Of a DNA stretch of 64,000 nt, positions 22,826 to 38,646 are shown one piece after another. The notes under the pieces are model-generated. The model worked only from the letters and a program-made list of their open reading frames with translations, searched no databases and was not told the origin of the DNA. Source of the DNA: Populus alba (taxonomy: Eukaryota; Streptophyta; Magnoliopsida; Malpighiales; Salicaceae); assembly GCF_005239225.2 (NCBI RefSeq), contig NC_133293.1, forward strand, positions 4,650,001 through 4,714,000, in the 5' to 3' direction. Position 1 is the stretch's first letter. Each line of letters starts with the position of its first letter. The translations under genes and the position numbers were made by a program.

Positions 22826-24106
22826 CTAACTGTTTCTCTGGCTCATCACCCGCAGAATGGAAAGAAACAGGTTCAGAACGTCCAAATAGAGAGCAACAGA
22901 GGCCAAAATATACTCATCATATGAGAAGCGCTTGATCAGGTGGTCAGTGTCATAAACAATGTATCCACAGAAGATCAAAGCGCTAATTCCACCATAAACT
23001 GCAGTGGACGTTGAGCCAAGTGGGAAGAACACCTGCATAATACCAGAACATCCATAACATCAGAACTATATACTGGGAGAACACATAATAGCTCCGTGTT
23101 GCACAAGATAAAATATCCATGGGAGGGTGACTTGAAGAAAATGAGGCATCTGACCTGGATAAAACTAGTCAGGATGAGGATAATGAGGGAAGTGAAGAGA
23201 ATTGGTCCCAGGAAGCTAAAGTCCTTGCCCTTCTTTGCAGCCCAGAAAGTGTACGCAGTTAGAGAGCAAACCACAGCGGAGGTCAGAATTAATGCCTCAA
23301 GCACAATTTTACCTGAAAATATTTGAATGCAAGACAATAATCAAATCATAATTATAAAAGCTGCACATGAAGTCGCCAACAATCAATGAACTATTAAAAG
23401 TCCAAACAGGATAAGATAAATACCTTCTATATTAGCGCAGCTTGCTCCAACCAAGAGGCTAAGCGAAACGGTGAAGAGGCCAAGAATAATTAGATTCACA
23501 GGGTGTTTCTGGTGATACACATGCAAGGGCCACAACACTGCAAGCAAAATTACCCTCATTAAAAGAACAAAATTTCAAGAAACAAGCAAATTCACAATCC
23601 TCTTGCAAGTGAATCCACTTGAGTTTCATGTGTCCCACTTGAGTTTCAAGAAACTTTTTTTCTATTTAAACTGTCTATGTCACGAGAAATTTATAAAAAA
23701 TATATATTTTAAACTACAAATTCACAATCAAGTTTCAATCTTTAACCCAGAAAGACATCCTAAAACATGAGATTTAAACAACATAAAACCACAAACAAAT
23801 CAAGAAGAAAGGAGAGATCTTGAATATTGAGTACTTACAAACAAAGGGGACAATTGATAGAAACAAAACGAACCCGAAACTTCCCTTGAGGAGATCAGTC
23901 ATAGGAGTATAGAGAATCGTAACAGCAGAGACGATGGTGGTGAGGACAAGCTGAGCAGCCAAGATTCCATAAACTTTGCGAATCAAACCCCATCGTAATT
24001 GATTCTCTCCAAGACTCAAACCCGGGTACAAAGTCTCTCCATTTCCTGCCTCCAAATCAATCTCCTTTGCCCCATCCTTGTTGCTAACGCTTGCGTATCC
24101 GTACAT
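22826..24106 (-). CDS. LIFEGUARD / BI-1-like (TMBIM) membrane protein
   Basis: Four coding exons on the minus strand: 24106-23839, 23537-23424, 23312-23155 and 23032-22826, joining in phase to a 248-residue protein. The TMBIM (Bax inhibitor-1) family consists of six- to seven-span membrane proteins of ER, Golgi or other endomembranes that dampen calcium release and cell death; plant LIFEGUARD proteins are also linked to powdery mildew susceptibility. Visible hallmarks: acidic hydrophilic N-terminus (EIDLEAGNGETLYPGLSLGE), the first span near residue 45 (GILAAQLVLTTIVSAVT), PLHVYHQKHPVN, the TAYTFWAAKKGKDFSFLGP loop, GGISALIFCGYIVYDTDHLI and the ASVALYLDVLNLFLSILRV end, including the conserved YDTDHLIKR-type loop. 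Length is usual for the family (235-250). It is divergent from the FRS gene, about 1.37 kb ATG to ATG. Confidence 0.95.
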
Positions 24107-24438
24107 CTCTGCTGATTCTTCTCCCTTCTCTCTTGTTTTCCTTTACTTAACGAGGAGGGACGGAGGACAGGAGGGAGATGACTTTTCCTTTTTATTTTAT
24201 TGAGAGTCGGTGGTTGTTTTCTAAAATGACGGGTTATCAGGTTTCAGAAGTGTGACGGGCGAATGGGATAACAGGAAATGTAGAAATGGATGGAAGACAA
24301 CGTTGGTGATACTGTTTAGGGCTGTGACTCTAGATGATTAATTTTTTTTTGGAATATAAGTTGTTACCAACAAGTCCTAAACTTGTTGTTTTTTTAAGTC
24401 GCGTTGCGGAGAGACCGATAGTTTTGTTATTTAAAAAA

Positions 24439-24478
<40 letters not shown>

Positions 24479-25471
24479 TTAATATTTTTAAATTGTTTTA
24501 ATAAGTTAATATTAAAAATAAATTTTAAAAAATAAAAAAATATATATTATTTTAATATATTTTTAATTAAAAATACTTTAAAACACAATTTCTATTACAT
24601 TCTCAAACAAATACTAAATTGATTCAATAGCCTCTTTAATATTTTATTATATAATTAATTGGTTGTTTTTAGAGGTTGTTTGTGTTAGTGATGTGATTAT
24701 GTTTTTTTTTTTTAAATATATATTTTTTTAAATTAATTTTTTATATATATTTTTAAGATATAGAGTTGAAATTTGATATTAATTATAAAGGTGTTACATA
24801 TTTTGAGTGCCCTAACTTCTTTTACCCTTTTGGAATGGATGGTCAAACATCCCTAAAAAATAAAAATCCTTACTAAAGATATATCTAGAAAGAATTATTT
24901 TATCTAATATTAAAAATTAAAGATGGATTAAAAAAAAATCGTGTCTAAGATGCTTTTTACAAGCCTATAGTTTTTTTTTTTAATTCATTTGGGTTTACTT
25001 TTTTTTTTTATTATTTAATATAGATTTTATATTTTATTTGGGCTGTTTAAAATAATCTGTAACTATATAAAAAGATCCAATTAGTCCTAATAAAAAGCTT
25101 AGTTTTTTTAAAAATAATAGCAAGATAATAATTTTATTTTATTAATTTTATATATATATATAATATATATCTTTTTCGATTTTTTTGACACAGACTATTT
25201 TACTTCTAAAATAAATAAAATTTAAAACCTGTGAACTCCCAGGGGTCATACACACACACACACATATAAACAGAAGAAGCAACAAGGACAAAAAACAATA
25301 TAATAATAAGAACAACAACAATAATAATAAACTGAACAAGCAAATGGAGACGAGACGACGACCTCCTCCTCTTTCTCTCTCTTTCTCTAGCTTTTCAAAA
25401 CCCACAAGCTTGATTTAGAGTCAGACCCCCTACAGAAGACGTAACATCCAAAAAAAACGAAGAAGAAGGAT
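24107..25471. promoter_or_regulatory. Shared intergenic region of a divergent gene pair
   Basis: The LIFEGUARD-like gene leaves to the left and the FRS gene to the right, so both promoters lie in these 1.37 kb. The middle is extremely AT-rich with a (TA)n run at about 24442-24473. Possible TATA boxes for the FRS gene are TATATAAAAAG at about 25064 and CATATAAACAG at about 25262. A (CA)n run lies at 25248-25262, and the FRS leader is AAC/AAT-rich. Which TATA box is used cannot be told from sequence alone. Confidence 0.5.
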
Positions 25472-28103
25472 ATGGTTTTCGATTCGACCCCCAGTCTCTT
25501 CAACAATACCAGAAGGTAATTAATCCCTCTGGGTTGGGTTTTTATTGAGTATTCTTTAAAGTTTAATCTGACTGATTGACTTGTTTACTTGTCGATTTCT
25601 CTTTGTTTCTATGATTTAATTTTTGGGAAATGATTTCACATGGAAAAGAAACAAACTATAGGAATTTTACAGGTCTTTGAATCACAAGCTTCGTGCTTTA
25701 TTTATTTATTTGTTTAGTATTAGTCCAATTTAATCAAAGTGCATGATTGTTAAAAGTAATTGGTCCTACTGTAATTGCAGTTCAAGTAGTGATCCTTACA
25801 GCGAAGAATATGGGAATGCAATGATTGTAAGAGCACACCCACTAGGTATGGCAAGAGCCAACAACAATGTTAATGTAGAGGGTGCAAGGGGGCCTGGACT
25901 TGAGCCGTGTATAGGGTTAGAGTTTGATTCGGCAGATGATGGGCGTGAGTTTTACAGTGTGTATGCCACGCGTGTAGGATTCAGAACTAGGACTGGCCAA
26001 CTATATCGATCGCGCACTGATGGCTCTGTTGCTTCGAGAAGGTTTGTGTGCTCGAAGGAGGGTTTTCAACTAAATTCAAGGACGGGTTGTCCTGCATTCA
26101 TAAGGGTGCAAAGACGGGATTCTGGGAAATGGGTTGTTGATCAGATACACAAGGATCACAATCATGAACTTGGAGATGTTGAGGAAAGCCGTCCTCCAAT
26201 TTTGCCGCAGAGAACTCCTACAGGTAGGAAATCATCAGCCAAGGTTTCTTCAAAGTCAAAATTGAAGTTTCTTGCAGAAGTCGATGATGGACAACCATGC
26301 TTTTCTCGATCCATTAGTTTCAAACGCATTAAAACAGGAGGAGATGGAGGACAAGCAAAAGCTGAACCATATGCTGGTCTAGTGTTTAGTTCAGTTGATG
26401 AAGCATTCCATTTTTATCTAAGGTATGCAGATGAAGCTGGATTTAAAACTCGGATTGGTCAGCTGTTTCGATCAAAGAATGATGGGTCAATTACATCCCG
26501 GCGATTTGTGTGCTCCAAGGAAGGATTTCAGCATCCTTCAAGAGTAGGCTGTGGGGCTTTTATGAGGATTAAGAGACAAGATTCTGGAACTTGGATGGTG
26601 GACCGTCTTCAGAAAGATCATAATCATGATCTTGAGCCGCAAACAAGAACTCATACGAAAAGTTCCACTGCTTCAAAGAAATTTATAGATGAGGTAAATG
26701 GTGGATTAGACACTTTGGATCTATCAGAGATTAACAATGGTGTACGTTCCAATATTAGTCAGGGTAACAACATTGGAAGTGAATGGTACCATTTGCTGCT
26801 TGACTATTTTCAAAGCAAGCAAGCTAAAGATACAGGATTCTTTTATTCGGTGCAAGTTGATAATGGTGTTTGCATGAGTGTTTTCTGGGCTGATGGAAGA
26901 TCTAGATTTGCGTCCAGTCAATTTGGTGATGCTATTGTGGTTGATACTTCATACAGGAAGACTAATTATCTGGTGCCATTTGCAACGTTTGTTGGAGTTA
27001 ACCACCACAAGCAGCCAGTGCTTCTTGGGTGTGCTCTAATTGCCAATGAGTCTAAGGAGTCTTTCATTTGGCTGTTTCAGACATGGCTTAGGGCAACATC
27101 TGGGTGCCGTCCAAAGTCAATTATAGCTGATCAAGACATGGCAATCCAACAAGCAATTGCCCATGTTTTTCCTGGGACTCGTCATCGTTTTTCAATGTGG
27201 CAGATCAGGGCAAAGGAAAGAGAGAATTTAAGGTCAATGTCCAATGAATTCAAATATGAATATGAAAAGTGCACCTATGATAGCCAGACTAATGCTGATT
27301 TTAATACCATGTGGAATGCCCTTGTCAACAAATATGGTCTGAAGGAGAATGTATGGCTCAAAGAAATGTACGAAAAGCGTGAAAGCTGGGTTCCATTGTA
27401 CCTGCGAGGTACTTTTTTTGCTGGCATTCCCCTAAACGAAAGTATAGAATCATTGTTTGGTATATTCTTGAATGCTGAAACACCACTTGTAGAGTTTATA
27501 GCACGATATGAGCAAGGTCTTGAGCAACGTCGTGAGGAGGAAAGAAAAGAGGATTTTAACTGTTCTAATTTGCAGGCTTTTCTACAAACAAAAGAACCAA
27601 TAGAAGAACAATGCAGAAGGCTTTATACACTCACTGTTTTCCAAATAGTTCAAAAGGAACTTCTGCAATGTTATAATTATCTTGGAATAAAGATTTATGA
27701 AGAAGGTACCATCAGCAGATATTCAGTGCGAAGATGTGGGAATGACAGTGAGAAACATATGGTTACTTTTAGTGCATCCAACCTCAATGTAAGTTGCAGT
27801 TGTCAAATGTTTGAATTTGAAGGTGTGCTGTGTAGGCATGTTTTGAGAGTCTTCATCCTGTTGAACATGAGAGAAATTCCAACTCACTACCTCTTACATC
27901 GGTGGACGAGAAATGCTGAGCATGGCCTTGTTTGCGATGTTGACTCTGGGGTTAGCTGTCAAGAACTCAAGTCGTTAATGGTGTGGAGTTTGAGGGAAAC
28001 AGCCTGTAAATACATAGAGTCTGGAACAGCATCTATTGAAAAATACAGGCTTGCCTGTGAGATTATGCGAGATGGTGCTAAAAAGTTTTGCCGACAAAGG
28101 TAA
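25472..28103 (+). CDS. FAR1-related protein with two FAR1 domains (FRS7/FRS12 type)
   Basis: Two exons, 25472-25515 (MVFDSTPSLFNNTR) and 25781-28103, join across a split Ser codon to give 788 residues. FAR1/FHY3 relatives are transcription factors derived from Mutator-like transposases. Domains: FAR1 zinc-binding domain 1 at about 60-145 (EFYSVYATRVGFRTR, CSKEGF, KDHNHEL), FAR1 domain 2 at about 213-300 (HFYLRYADEAGFKTR, CSKEGF, KDHNHDL), MULE transposase-derived domain about 385-490 (VVDTSYRKTNYLVPF, IADQDMAIQQAI, FPGTRHRFSMWQI), and a SWIM zinc finger about 670-708 (CSCQMFEFEGVLCRH). The duplicated FAR1 domain is the mark of the Arabidopsis FRS7/FRS12 pair, which repress growth and flowering genes; that role is inferred from the family. 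The ORF upstream to 25743 is intron read-through. Odd: the stop TAA lies inside a perfect donor consensus, AAAG|GTAAGC. Confidence 0.93.
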
Positions 28104-29239
28104 GCCCTGGATGGGACCAATGACATGCACGGCTAATTTTTGTACCTTGACCTTTTCTTTTTGTACCTTGTTTCTGGCCACCTTCACTGAAGACTGATAG
28201 CTTGGGAATAATGGCATTTCTCTGTATTTATCACATGTTGTGCATTCCCATTTGTTATAATACTAAATTACTAATCGATAAGACTTTCTGTAGTCCTTTA
28301 AGTGTAAATTCTATCACTAATTTCTCTCCATGATTTTTGCAGTTTTTCCTTCCCAGTTTTTTTTTTTTTTTAGTTTCATTTACAGACGGTTTAGCAAACC
28401 ACATCATTATTTATTTTATTAAGCACTAGCTATGATGAGATGGAAAGAGAGATTTCCTGTTCTAACAACATGATGCATATAGACATAGATGAGGTTGCCA
28501 AAGAAGTAGGCAATTAGATTTCTGCTGCCCCCGACAGTGTCTGGGGTAAGCCCCATTATTGATAGCGGCAGACAAGAGTTGTCTGGATGGCTTTATATTT
28601 CTATAAGCCCTTTACAGTTCCTATATAGTGTCACCCACGAGAAACGATGTAGGATAAATGGTTTAGAAATGGAGCTGCTCTTTGTTCTCCAGACGGTACA
28701 TAAGAAAGTAGATTTAACATACAGATCCTTTCAAACTGCATTGAAACTAACTTGGTGCAACCTGGTTGAGAATATGTGGAGTACTTTCTGCAGGTAGTGC
28801 AGAGAATTTCCATGTAATTTTGTTTCCTTTGAAGTATTCATTTGAGCCTGCCAATTTTGTTGAACAAACATACCTTTTAGTTCAGTGGATGCCTCTTTTC
28901 TGCTGTAGTAATTCAACAAAGGACATGGTACTGATTTAAAGTTTAAAATAAATAGCAGTGCATTAAAATGAACTTCAAAACAGAGAAATATACAATGGAA
29001 AGTGCTACCGCTAACTATCATTCGTCTTGAAACTCAATTCCAGATTTGATCCAAGATTATCTCTTTTCATTCGTTGCCCAGAAATCATTATGCATTTTGC
29101 GAAGGAACATTATCTATGAACTTTCGGTATCATCATGGACTCTTTGGTACAAGGATCGAATAGCAACAGTGTATAAAAGAGGTATGAAGAAAGCTGGCCA
29201 AGGTCATAACAGAAGAAACACATATTAAGCCACAAGATC
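28104..29239 (+). other. FRS gene 3' UTR and intergenic DNA
   Basis: Probably 3' UTR in its first few hundred bases. A pyrimidine-rich tract ending TTTTTGCAG at about 28334-28342 could serve as an acceptor for a 3' UTR intron opened at the stop codon. No protein-like frame is recognisable; the open frames at 28537-28797 and 28731-29021 look like chance. Confidence 0.45.
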
Positions 29240-29515
29240 CTATGAAAGTGTGAAATCATAAAAGCCTCTATTCTTCAATGAATAAGCAAGCTCTGCTGCT
29301 ATGGCATCATTACGTGCTTCATGGTCTACAACAGTAGACTGAGTGATGATGAGGGGATGCGAGAATAAAAGTCTCTGCCTCAGGTGTTTAACATAATTGT
29401 CTGTTATTGCTGCATTGAAGTGCACTCTAATGAATTGTGGATCAGAAAATAGAGAGCACCAGGATTTGCGTAGGCATTTGAATGGCAAAAGAGACTTCAC
29501 AGGTAGCCGTGAGAG
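29240..29515 (-). pseudogene. F-box protein gene relic (N-terminal piece)
   Basis: The minus strand reads the end of an F-box (LSRLPVKSLLPFKCLRKSWC, SLFSDPQFIRVHF), then text typical of plant F-box-associated proteins (VDHEARNDAIAAELAYSLKN), and stops at 29242-29240. The front half of the F-box and its start codon are missing; upstream of the LSRLPVK motif the sequence turns into copies of a short repeat. The rest of the interaction domain (usually another 250 or more residues) is absent. F-box proteins are substrate receptors of SCF ubiquitin ligases; this fragment cannot be functional as it stands. Confidence 0.75.
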
Positions 29516-29745
29516 TATTAAACCCTAATTTTAGACAGCTAGCCTTGAGAGTACTGGGGTTGGATCAAGCTCATGGTTTTGTACTGTCATCCTTATCATT
29601 TATAGGCAGGAATTTCACACTGCATATGCTCTGTACCAGTTGCTTTATGTGTTGCGACATTTCTTCATAGGTTGAGCAAAAACATAATTTTGTATTAGCA
29701 ATCATTGAACCCTAATTTTAGACAGCTAGCCTTGAGAGTACTAGG
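29497..29745. repeat. Duplicated 35-bp block derived from the F-box relic edge
   Basis: A 35-base block beginning AACCCTAATTTTAGACAGCT occurs at 29521-29555 and again, identical over the compared bases, at 29708-29742. On the minus strand its end (ACTCTCAAGGCTAGCTGT) resembles the F-box coding text ACTCTCACGGCTACCTGT at about 29497-29514, so the block may have grown from the gene edge. Confidence 0.8.
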
Positions 29746-32700
29746 GTTCTTACTAATTGATTGTTAAGGAAAAAATCTAATTGCAACTCTTTTCGAGGAA
29801 TTTCATTGGTAGCATGTGGCAAGGGTGAAGGGAACAAGGGCTTTAAACCCACAAGATACTATGTTATCTGACCCGGTCGACCTTCGGGTTTAATAACTAT
29901 GGTGTAGAGAAGTTCTCAGACCGATGCAGACAGTTTAAGGAATAAAAAACCAGGTTTTTATGCAAACAGAAGAATCAGTACAAGAGCAGTGTGCAAATCT
30001 TTATATGGTTTGAAAAAAATTAAAAAATCAATTAAACTAAAACATTTAGAAAAAATATAACTGAAAAAATTATACTGAAAAAAATTTAATTAAAATATTA
30101 AAAAAAATTAATTGATTTACTTTGATTTCATAAGTTTAAACTAAAAAACTAAAATAAACCGAAATTAATATCAAAAAAACCAAACCAAGCTTAGGTTTTG
30201 GTTTTTACTTTAGAATAACCAAACCAAATCAAAATTGATGAGTTTTAATATATTTTAATTTTTTAAAAAACACTTTAGTTCAATTATTTTTTTAGATAAA
30301 ACCCAAACAAAAAATAATTACCCCTTGTACAGTCATTTTATTTCAAATATTTCTAATCAATATTATAATTATCTTAGAAGAAAGAGTAACGAGAAGGCCC
30401 GTTTGTTTCATGCCTTGAAACCATTTTTTTTATATTTATTTTTCATTAAAAAAATTAATTAATAAAAAAAATTTTAATTAAAAAATATTAACTTGGTTTT
30501 TACAATAACATTTTTAATTTGAATGAAATACATTTTTCACAAATTGCAAAAAATTTAAAAATATTTTTTTTTATTTTTTATTATATTAAATTTGATCATC
30601 ATTATTTTAATTACTGTATATTTTTTTTGAATAATTTTTTTTTTTTTTTTTTCAATCTTGTTTATTAGAATTTGATTTAATTTTATTTTTATATCAATTT
30701 TAATCCTTATTTTTTTTTCTCTTATCCTTTTTTTTTTATATCAGATTTGATACTCATTTTTCTTCATTATTATTTGTTTTATTTAAAACAACTTCTGGAA
30801 TTGATTTTTTTAAATTTCATCATTTTTAAAATTTTATTTGTAAATTTTGATTTCTTTTCTTTTGATTGTTAACTATTTTGAAATAATTTATAAAATTACA
30901 TCTTTTTCTTCAATTTCATCATTCTTCAACTTTTTTACATCTATCAAATTTTATTTTTATTTTTTTAATAAACTTGAAAAAATAAATTAAAATATTAATA
31001 AATTATTTTCTAACTTATTTTTCATATTTTTTTAATTATTATAATATTAGCTGGAGATAGTTTGGTATTTGATCAAATATAAAAAAATAAATAAATAATT
31101 AAAATGCACAGTAAAACAACAAAAATACCTCAAAAGCAAAACTTCTAAACCTAGAGTCATAGGGCATTCTAGTCTTTTCGCAATGAATTTGTATAATTTT
31201 AAGGTCAACTTAGAAGTACTTTGGTATTTAATTAAAGAAAAAAAAATGTGCACATATGTTGCACCTAGGGGCCTATGGAAGGTGCCCGCACTCTTCAGAC
31301 GATGTGTGCGGCGCCTCTTGGCATCCAAAAAAGGCCGCCCATCATGTTGTTGGAAATGTTGTTATATTCTCTTCTTGTTGGTGCAGCGTGTGTCTTTGGT
31401 GATGGTTCGGTTTATTGTCAATGAGCCTTTCCACTTTTTTTCCCCTTATTCTCTTTCTCCCTCTATAAATTTATAGCTTAATCTTCTTGGCTTTTAGTAT
31501 CTCAGCTTTGAGTCCTTATTTTTTTAATTTTTAATTTTTTATCTTGATCTTTTTAGCCTTTTTTTGAATAATGATTATTTTTTAATTATATTAGGTGTAT
31601 TTAATTTTTTTATAGGTTAGTATGATTCATTTGTATGTTTTATATATTTTATATAGATTAAATATTTATTTTTATAATATTTTTAATATGTGCAACCTTG
31701 TATAATATTTTTTTCTTTTTATTTTATTCAATAAATTTTATGTGGGTGTCAATCTCTATTACAAAATGATTTTCATAAACAAATTCATTAAACTTAACCA
31801 AGTAAATAACCTGTGTTGCGATACTAAATATTTTGATCTATATTAATATTTTGATTTTTCTAATTATGTTTTTATTTATTATTAATTATTTTTTTCATTT
31901 ATTCACACAACAGTTCATGATTTATTTAATTGGATGCATTCATAAGTTTTTGAATTTTCATTTATAATTTTTTATGTAAAAGAATATGTTGAAAAATTCT
32001 ACATATTCAAGTTTTTTTTTTTTTTTTTTATCATGTATTGATGTTTTCAATTTGATCTTTATTCTTATGATTTTTTTTTAAAAACTCTTTTATAAAAGTT
32101 TTATTATTTTTAATCTCACCATTCAATTCAAGTTGATAATTTATTATTTTAGTTATTTATTTTGATCCTCATTAATCATTGTTTTATTTATAGAGAGAGC
32201 AAACAAAAAAACATATATATATAGAAAACATACAAAGCAAATAAAATATATATATATATACACACACACACATGTGTGTGTGTTTGTATGTTTTCTCATT
32301 TGCTCCCCCCATATATTTCAAATAAAGCCAACTTATTTAGTTTATTAGGACTATAACGGACTTTTTTTTAAAAAAAAAAATAATAATATGATAGTGATGT
32401 CTAAATATTTTACTAAAAAAATAATACGGACTCACAACATAGACATTTACCAAACCTAGTATTGTCTAAATCTATGTGTTTTTAAATTGTATTTTTTACG
32501 GTCAATTTGCTAGTAAATAGAATATAAGAATATGGATATGCAATCATTAAAGGAATCATCATAGTTGTTGTTAATGATGTTAGTTTAAAAGCTAGTTTGT
32601 TTTTATATTTTAAAAATATTTTTTTAAAAAATTAATTTTAATTTTAATTTTTGCTTTAAATTATATTTTTTTAATGTTATAATATTATTATGATGTGCTG

Positions 32701-34285
32701 ATGTCAACAATAAAAAAAAAAAAATTGATGCATTTCTAAGCGGAAATAACTTTGAAAAACAATCATTACTATAATACCAAACAAGCTCTAAATACATTAT
32801 TTAACAATTTAGTTGTGTGAATATTATACATATACTAAAAGAAAATAGTCTTTTCCTATAGAAATGATATAATTATAAATTTCATTTTTTTTTAATTGTA
32901 ATAGTGGCAAAATTATAATTGTTTTTTTAGAAAAATAAGTTTTTCTTATAATTTTTTTTTTTTTATATTTGATATTTTTATTATTTTATGCTTGGTCTAT
33001 TTATCACTATGTTTTTCATTTATTTTGTAATTTTTTAGTCTTTCCTTACACTTTTTTGTGGAAAAAATATTATTTTTTATTTTTTCACTTTTTCTATACA
33101 TTCGATACTTGGCCTATTTATATAATTTTTTTTGTTCTTATATTCATTCTTTTTATAATTTGGTTTTTATTTTTTCCTTTACACTTTTTTTTTTATGAAA
33201 AATTATTATACAAACACTAAGAAAATAATATTTCACTGTAACAAGTACAACATTATTCCATTCTTCTGCTATATTAAAAATTTGCTTGAGATTTTTACAT
33301 GTTTTTATTAACATATATGATCTTTATTATATTTTATTATATGTAAACTTTGACTTTTTGATTCACATGTTATATTTTTTACTTGACGCAAGCAAAAATG
33401 TTAATAACACTTATACATTAATTATTCTGCGTTATAAAAAGAATATTCAACTTGTATCGAGACAAGTTGAATAGAAGCATTAAAACTTTGTTTTTTTTTT
33501 TTTTTTATTAACAAAAATAATTCTCAATTTATTTAATTAAATACATTCATAAACTTTTTAATTTATAATTAGATTTAAAAAAATATATATCTAAAAAGTT
33601 TACATAATTATTTTTTTTTGCTAAAAAAAATTTACCAAGCGGAATTCAAATAACTAACACGTATTTATATTCACAGGTAAAACATAAGTAATTATTTGCT
33701 TGACGAACTCAATCCTCATACATAAACAAATATCTGCATGGATTTGGCCATCTGAATCATCTGTTTAACGAGATCTTAGCCCATGAACCGATTGCTATCA
33801 TGAGAAAACATAACCCCGTGTTTGGGGATTAAGAGCATGAAGGCATCCAGAAGCTGATCAATGCTTAACAGCATTGAAAAACAGCAAGAGAAAAAATCTG
33901 TCGTCCTTGTTATGCTGTTCAAGAAGAGAGTCATATATATGCAAGAAGTTGATCAATGCTTATCCAGAAATTATGAAATGCGTTGTCTTATTTTGAAGAA
34001 ATGCCTTCAATTCCTTACCATTGAGGGGGAAATAATCAAAACCCAAGAGTAAAAAGGTCCAAAACAGTGATGGTTTGAAAATCAAAATAAATTACCCAGA
34101 ACTCACCATGAAGAATGTCTTCAATCTAAGAGGCCATTTTACAATATTAGACATGAATCCACATCAGGGTCCTTATTTACAAGGATCTTTCCAGAAGAAT
34201 TATGAGAAAAGTTTCCCATGTGCAGGCCATCTAGATCCAAGTGATGCTCCCTGAGTCTCTTCAGGTTTTCTTCAACCAACAGATA
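29746..34285. other. Long AT-rich, low-complexity intergenic region
   Basis: Mostly poly-A/T-rich sequence with no recognised gene. Features seen: a CCGGTCGACC-type patch at about 29866-29900 resembling the ends of the TIR candidates; a less AT-rich patch at 31250-31420; a ~110-bp hairpin at 32197-32305; TA and CA microsatellites. The last ~200 bases are probably the 3' UTR of the glutamine synthetase gene. Confidence 0.55.
32197..32305. repeat. ~110-bp hairpin with a (TA)(CA)(TG) core
   Basis: Arms GAAAACATACAAA (32224-32236) and TTTGTATGTTTTC (32283-32295) are exact inverted copies. The outer GAGCAAA (32197-32203) pairs with TTTGCTC (32299-32305). The centre is a perfect CACACACACA/TGTGTGTGTG palindrome. 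It could be a small MITE or a replication-slippage product. Confidence 0.75.
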
Positions 34286-37507
<3,222 letters not shown>

Positions 37508-38646
37508 TTTCACCTACTCCTCCCTGGAAAACCAGAACAAATATAACTAACAACAATTTAGAAATCAACATACGGAAAATTATAAACACAGTAGTCTGGC
37601 TAAAAGGCTGTAACCATGTCTACTATGACACGCAAATCATACAAGAGAAAATCTATTAGCAACTGTTAAAACCAAAAGATAATCGTAATTGATCAAGAAA
37701 CAGACTCTCTAAGAAAAAAGGTCAAGTGAAACAAGATAATTCTGAACTTGGTTCCTTTCTCTTTCATGTTACTGTGATTAACTTCAAAAACAAATAAGAA
37801 CTACTTGTGAACCCTTCTATCAAATTTTCATTTTGGTTATAACATAGGCTAAAAGATTTCAATTCTCACTTTCAAGATGGTCCAAGACGTGTTCCTTCAC
37901 TTAAAAGGACATGTTAAGAAGGGCAGATCAGTTTTCAAAAATCTAACATAAAATAACGTCTCCCCTGAAAGGGGAAAATCAATCAAGTGAGGAACTTTAA
38001 CGGACACAGTGATAGACCACACTGGTTAGTAGGTTGGCTTACTCTCTAACCATCCCTCATGTGCGGACCAGAGATCATTGAGTGGCATAAATAAAGTTCA
38101 TAAAGTGCATCTTTTATATTCTTCAAATGACCAAAAGAACCCCGACCAGCCTCAAGTTGGCTGGTCGCATCCTAACCAAAATCTACTGTAGCAGGAGGAA
38201 ACTACCACCAATGCCATCATGATATTGTAAAAAGAAGAAGAAGAAGAAGAAGGCTTTGTAAGATGATCGCTTCAAATTCCATACAGTAACAACATCAAGA
38301 TTGGGAAAAGAATGAATGATATGCTCAAAGTGGCCGTAAAATATAGTAACAGAAGAGCCTAGGATCGCATTTCATATATATCTAGGAGTCGATAGATATG
38401 TGAGAAAAACGTGCTTGCCTAATAGCAAAAGTCATGAGGTCATTATAGAAAGTTATCACTGTCAAGGGAACCGCTAAAAAGACTTGGCAGCGAAGTAAAA
38501 AAGCTACTTAATTACCTGGGATTGCCTGAAAAGGGCTGGAAGTGAAACTGGAATGCGGGTTTTGCAGCAGTTGCCTCAGCAGAGAGGAAGAGAGAGGGGG
38601 GTAGATCTGCGTCTGGTGCAGAAGAAGTATATTTTAGTATAAAATA
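37508..38646 (-). promoter_or_regulatory. GS2 leader exon, 5' UTR intron and possible TATA box
   Basis: Upstream of the GS2 ATG, an acceptor (TTTCCAG before 37523) and a donor (CCCAG|GTAAT, exon end 38516) frame a ~990-base intron in the 5' UTR. The leader exon would extend right from 38516 to about 38600. A TATA-like stretch, TATTTTATACTAAAATATA on the minus strand, lies at 38646-38628. Leader introns are common in highly expressed plant genes. No open frame within the intron is convincing. Confidence 0.55.

Noticed and set aside
25148..25405. 85-residue minus-strand frame with Leu runs
   Set aside because: Product of a CTT/AAC-rich 5' UTR and microsatellites.
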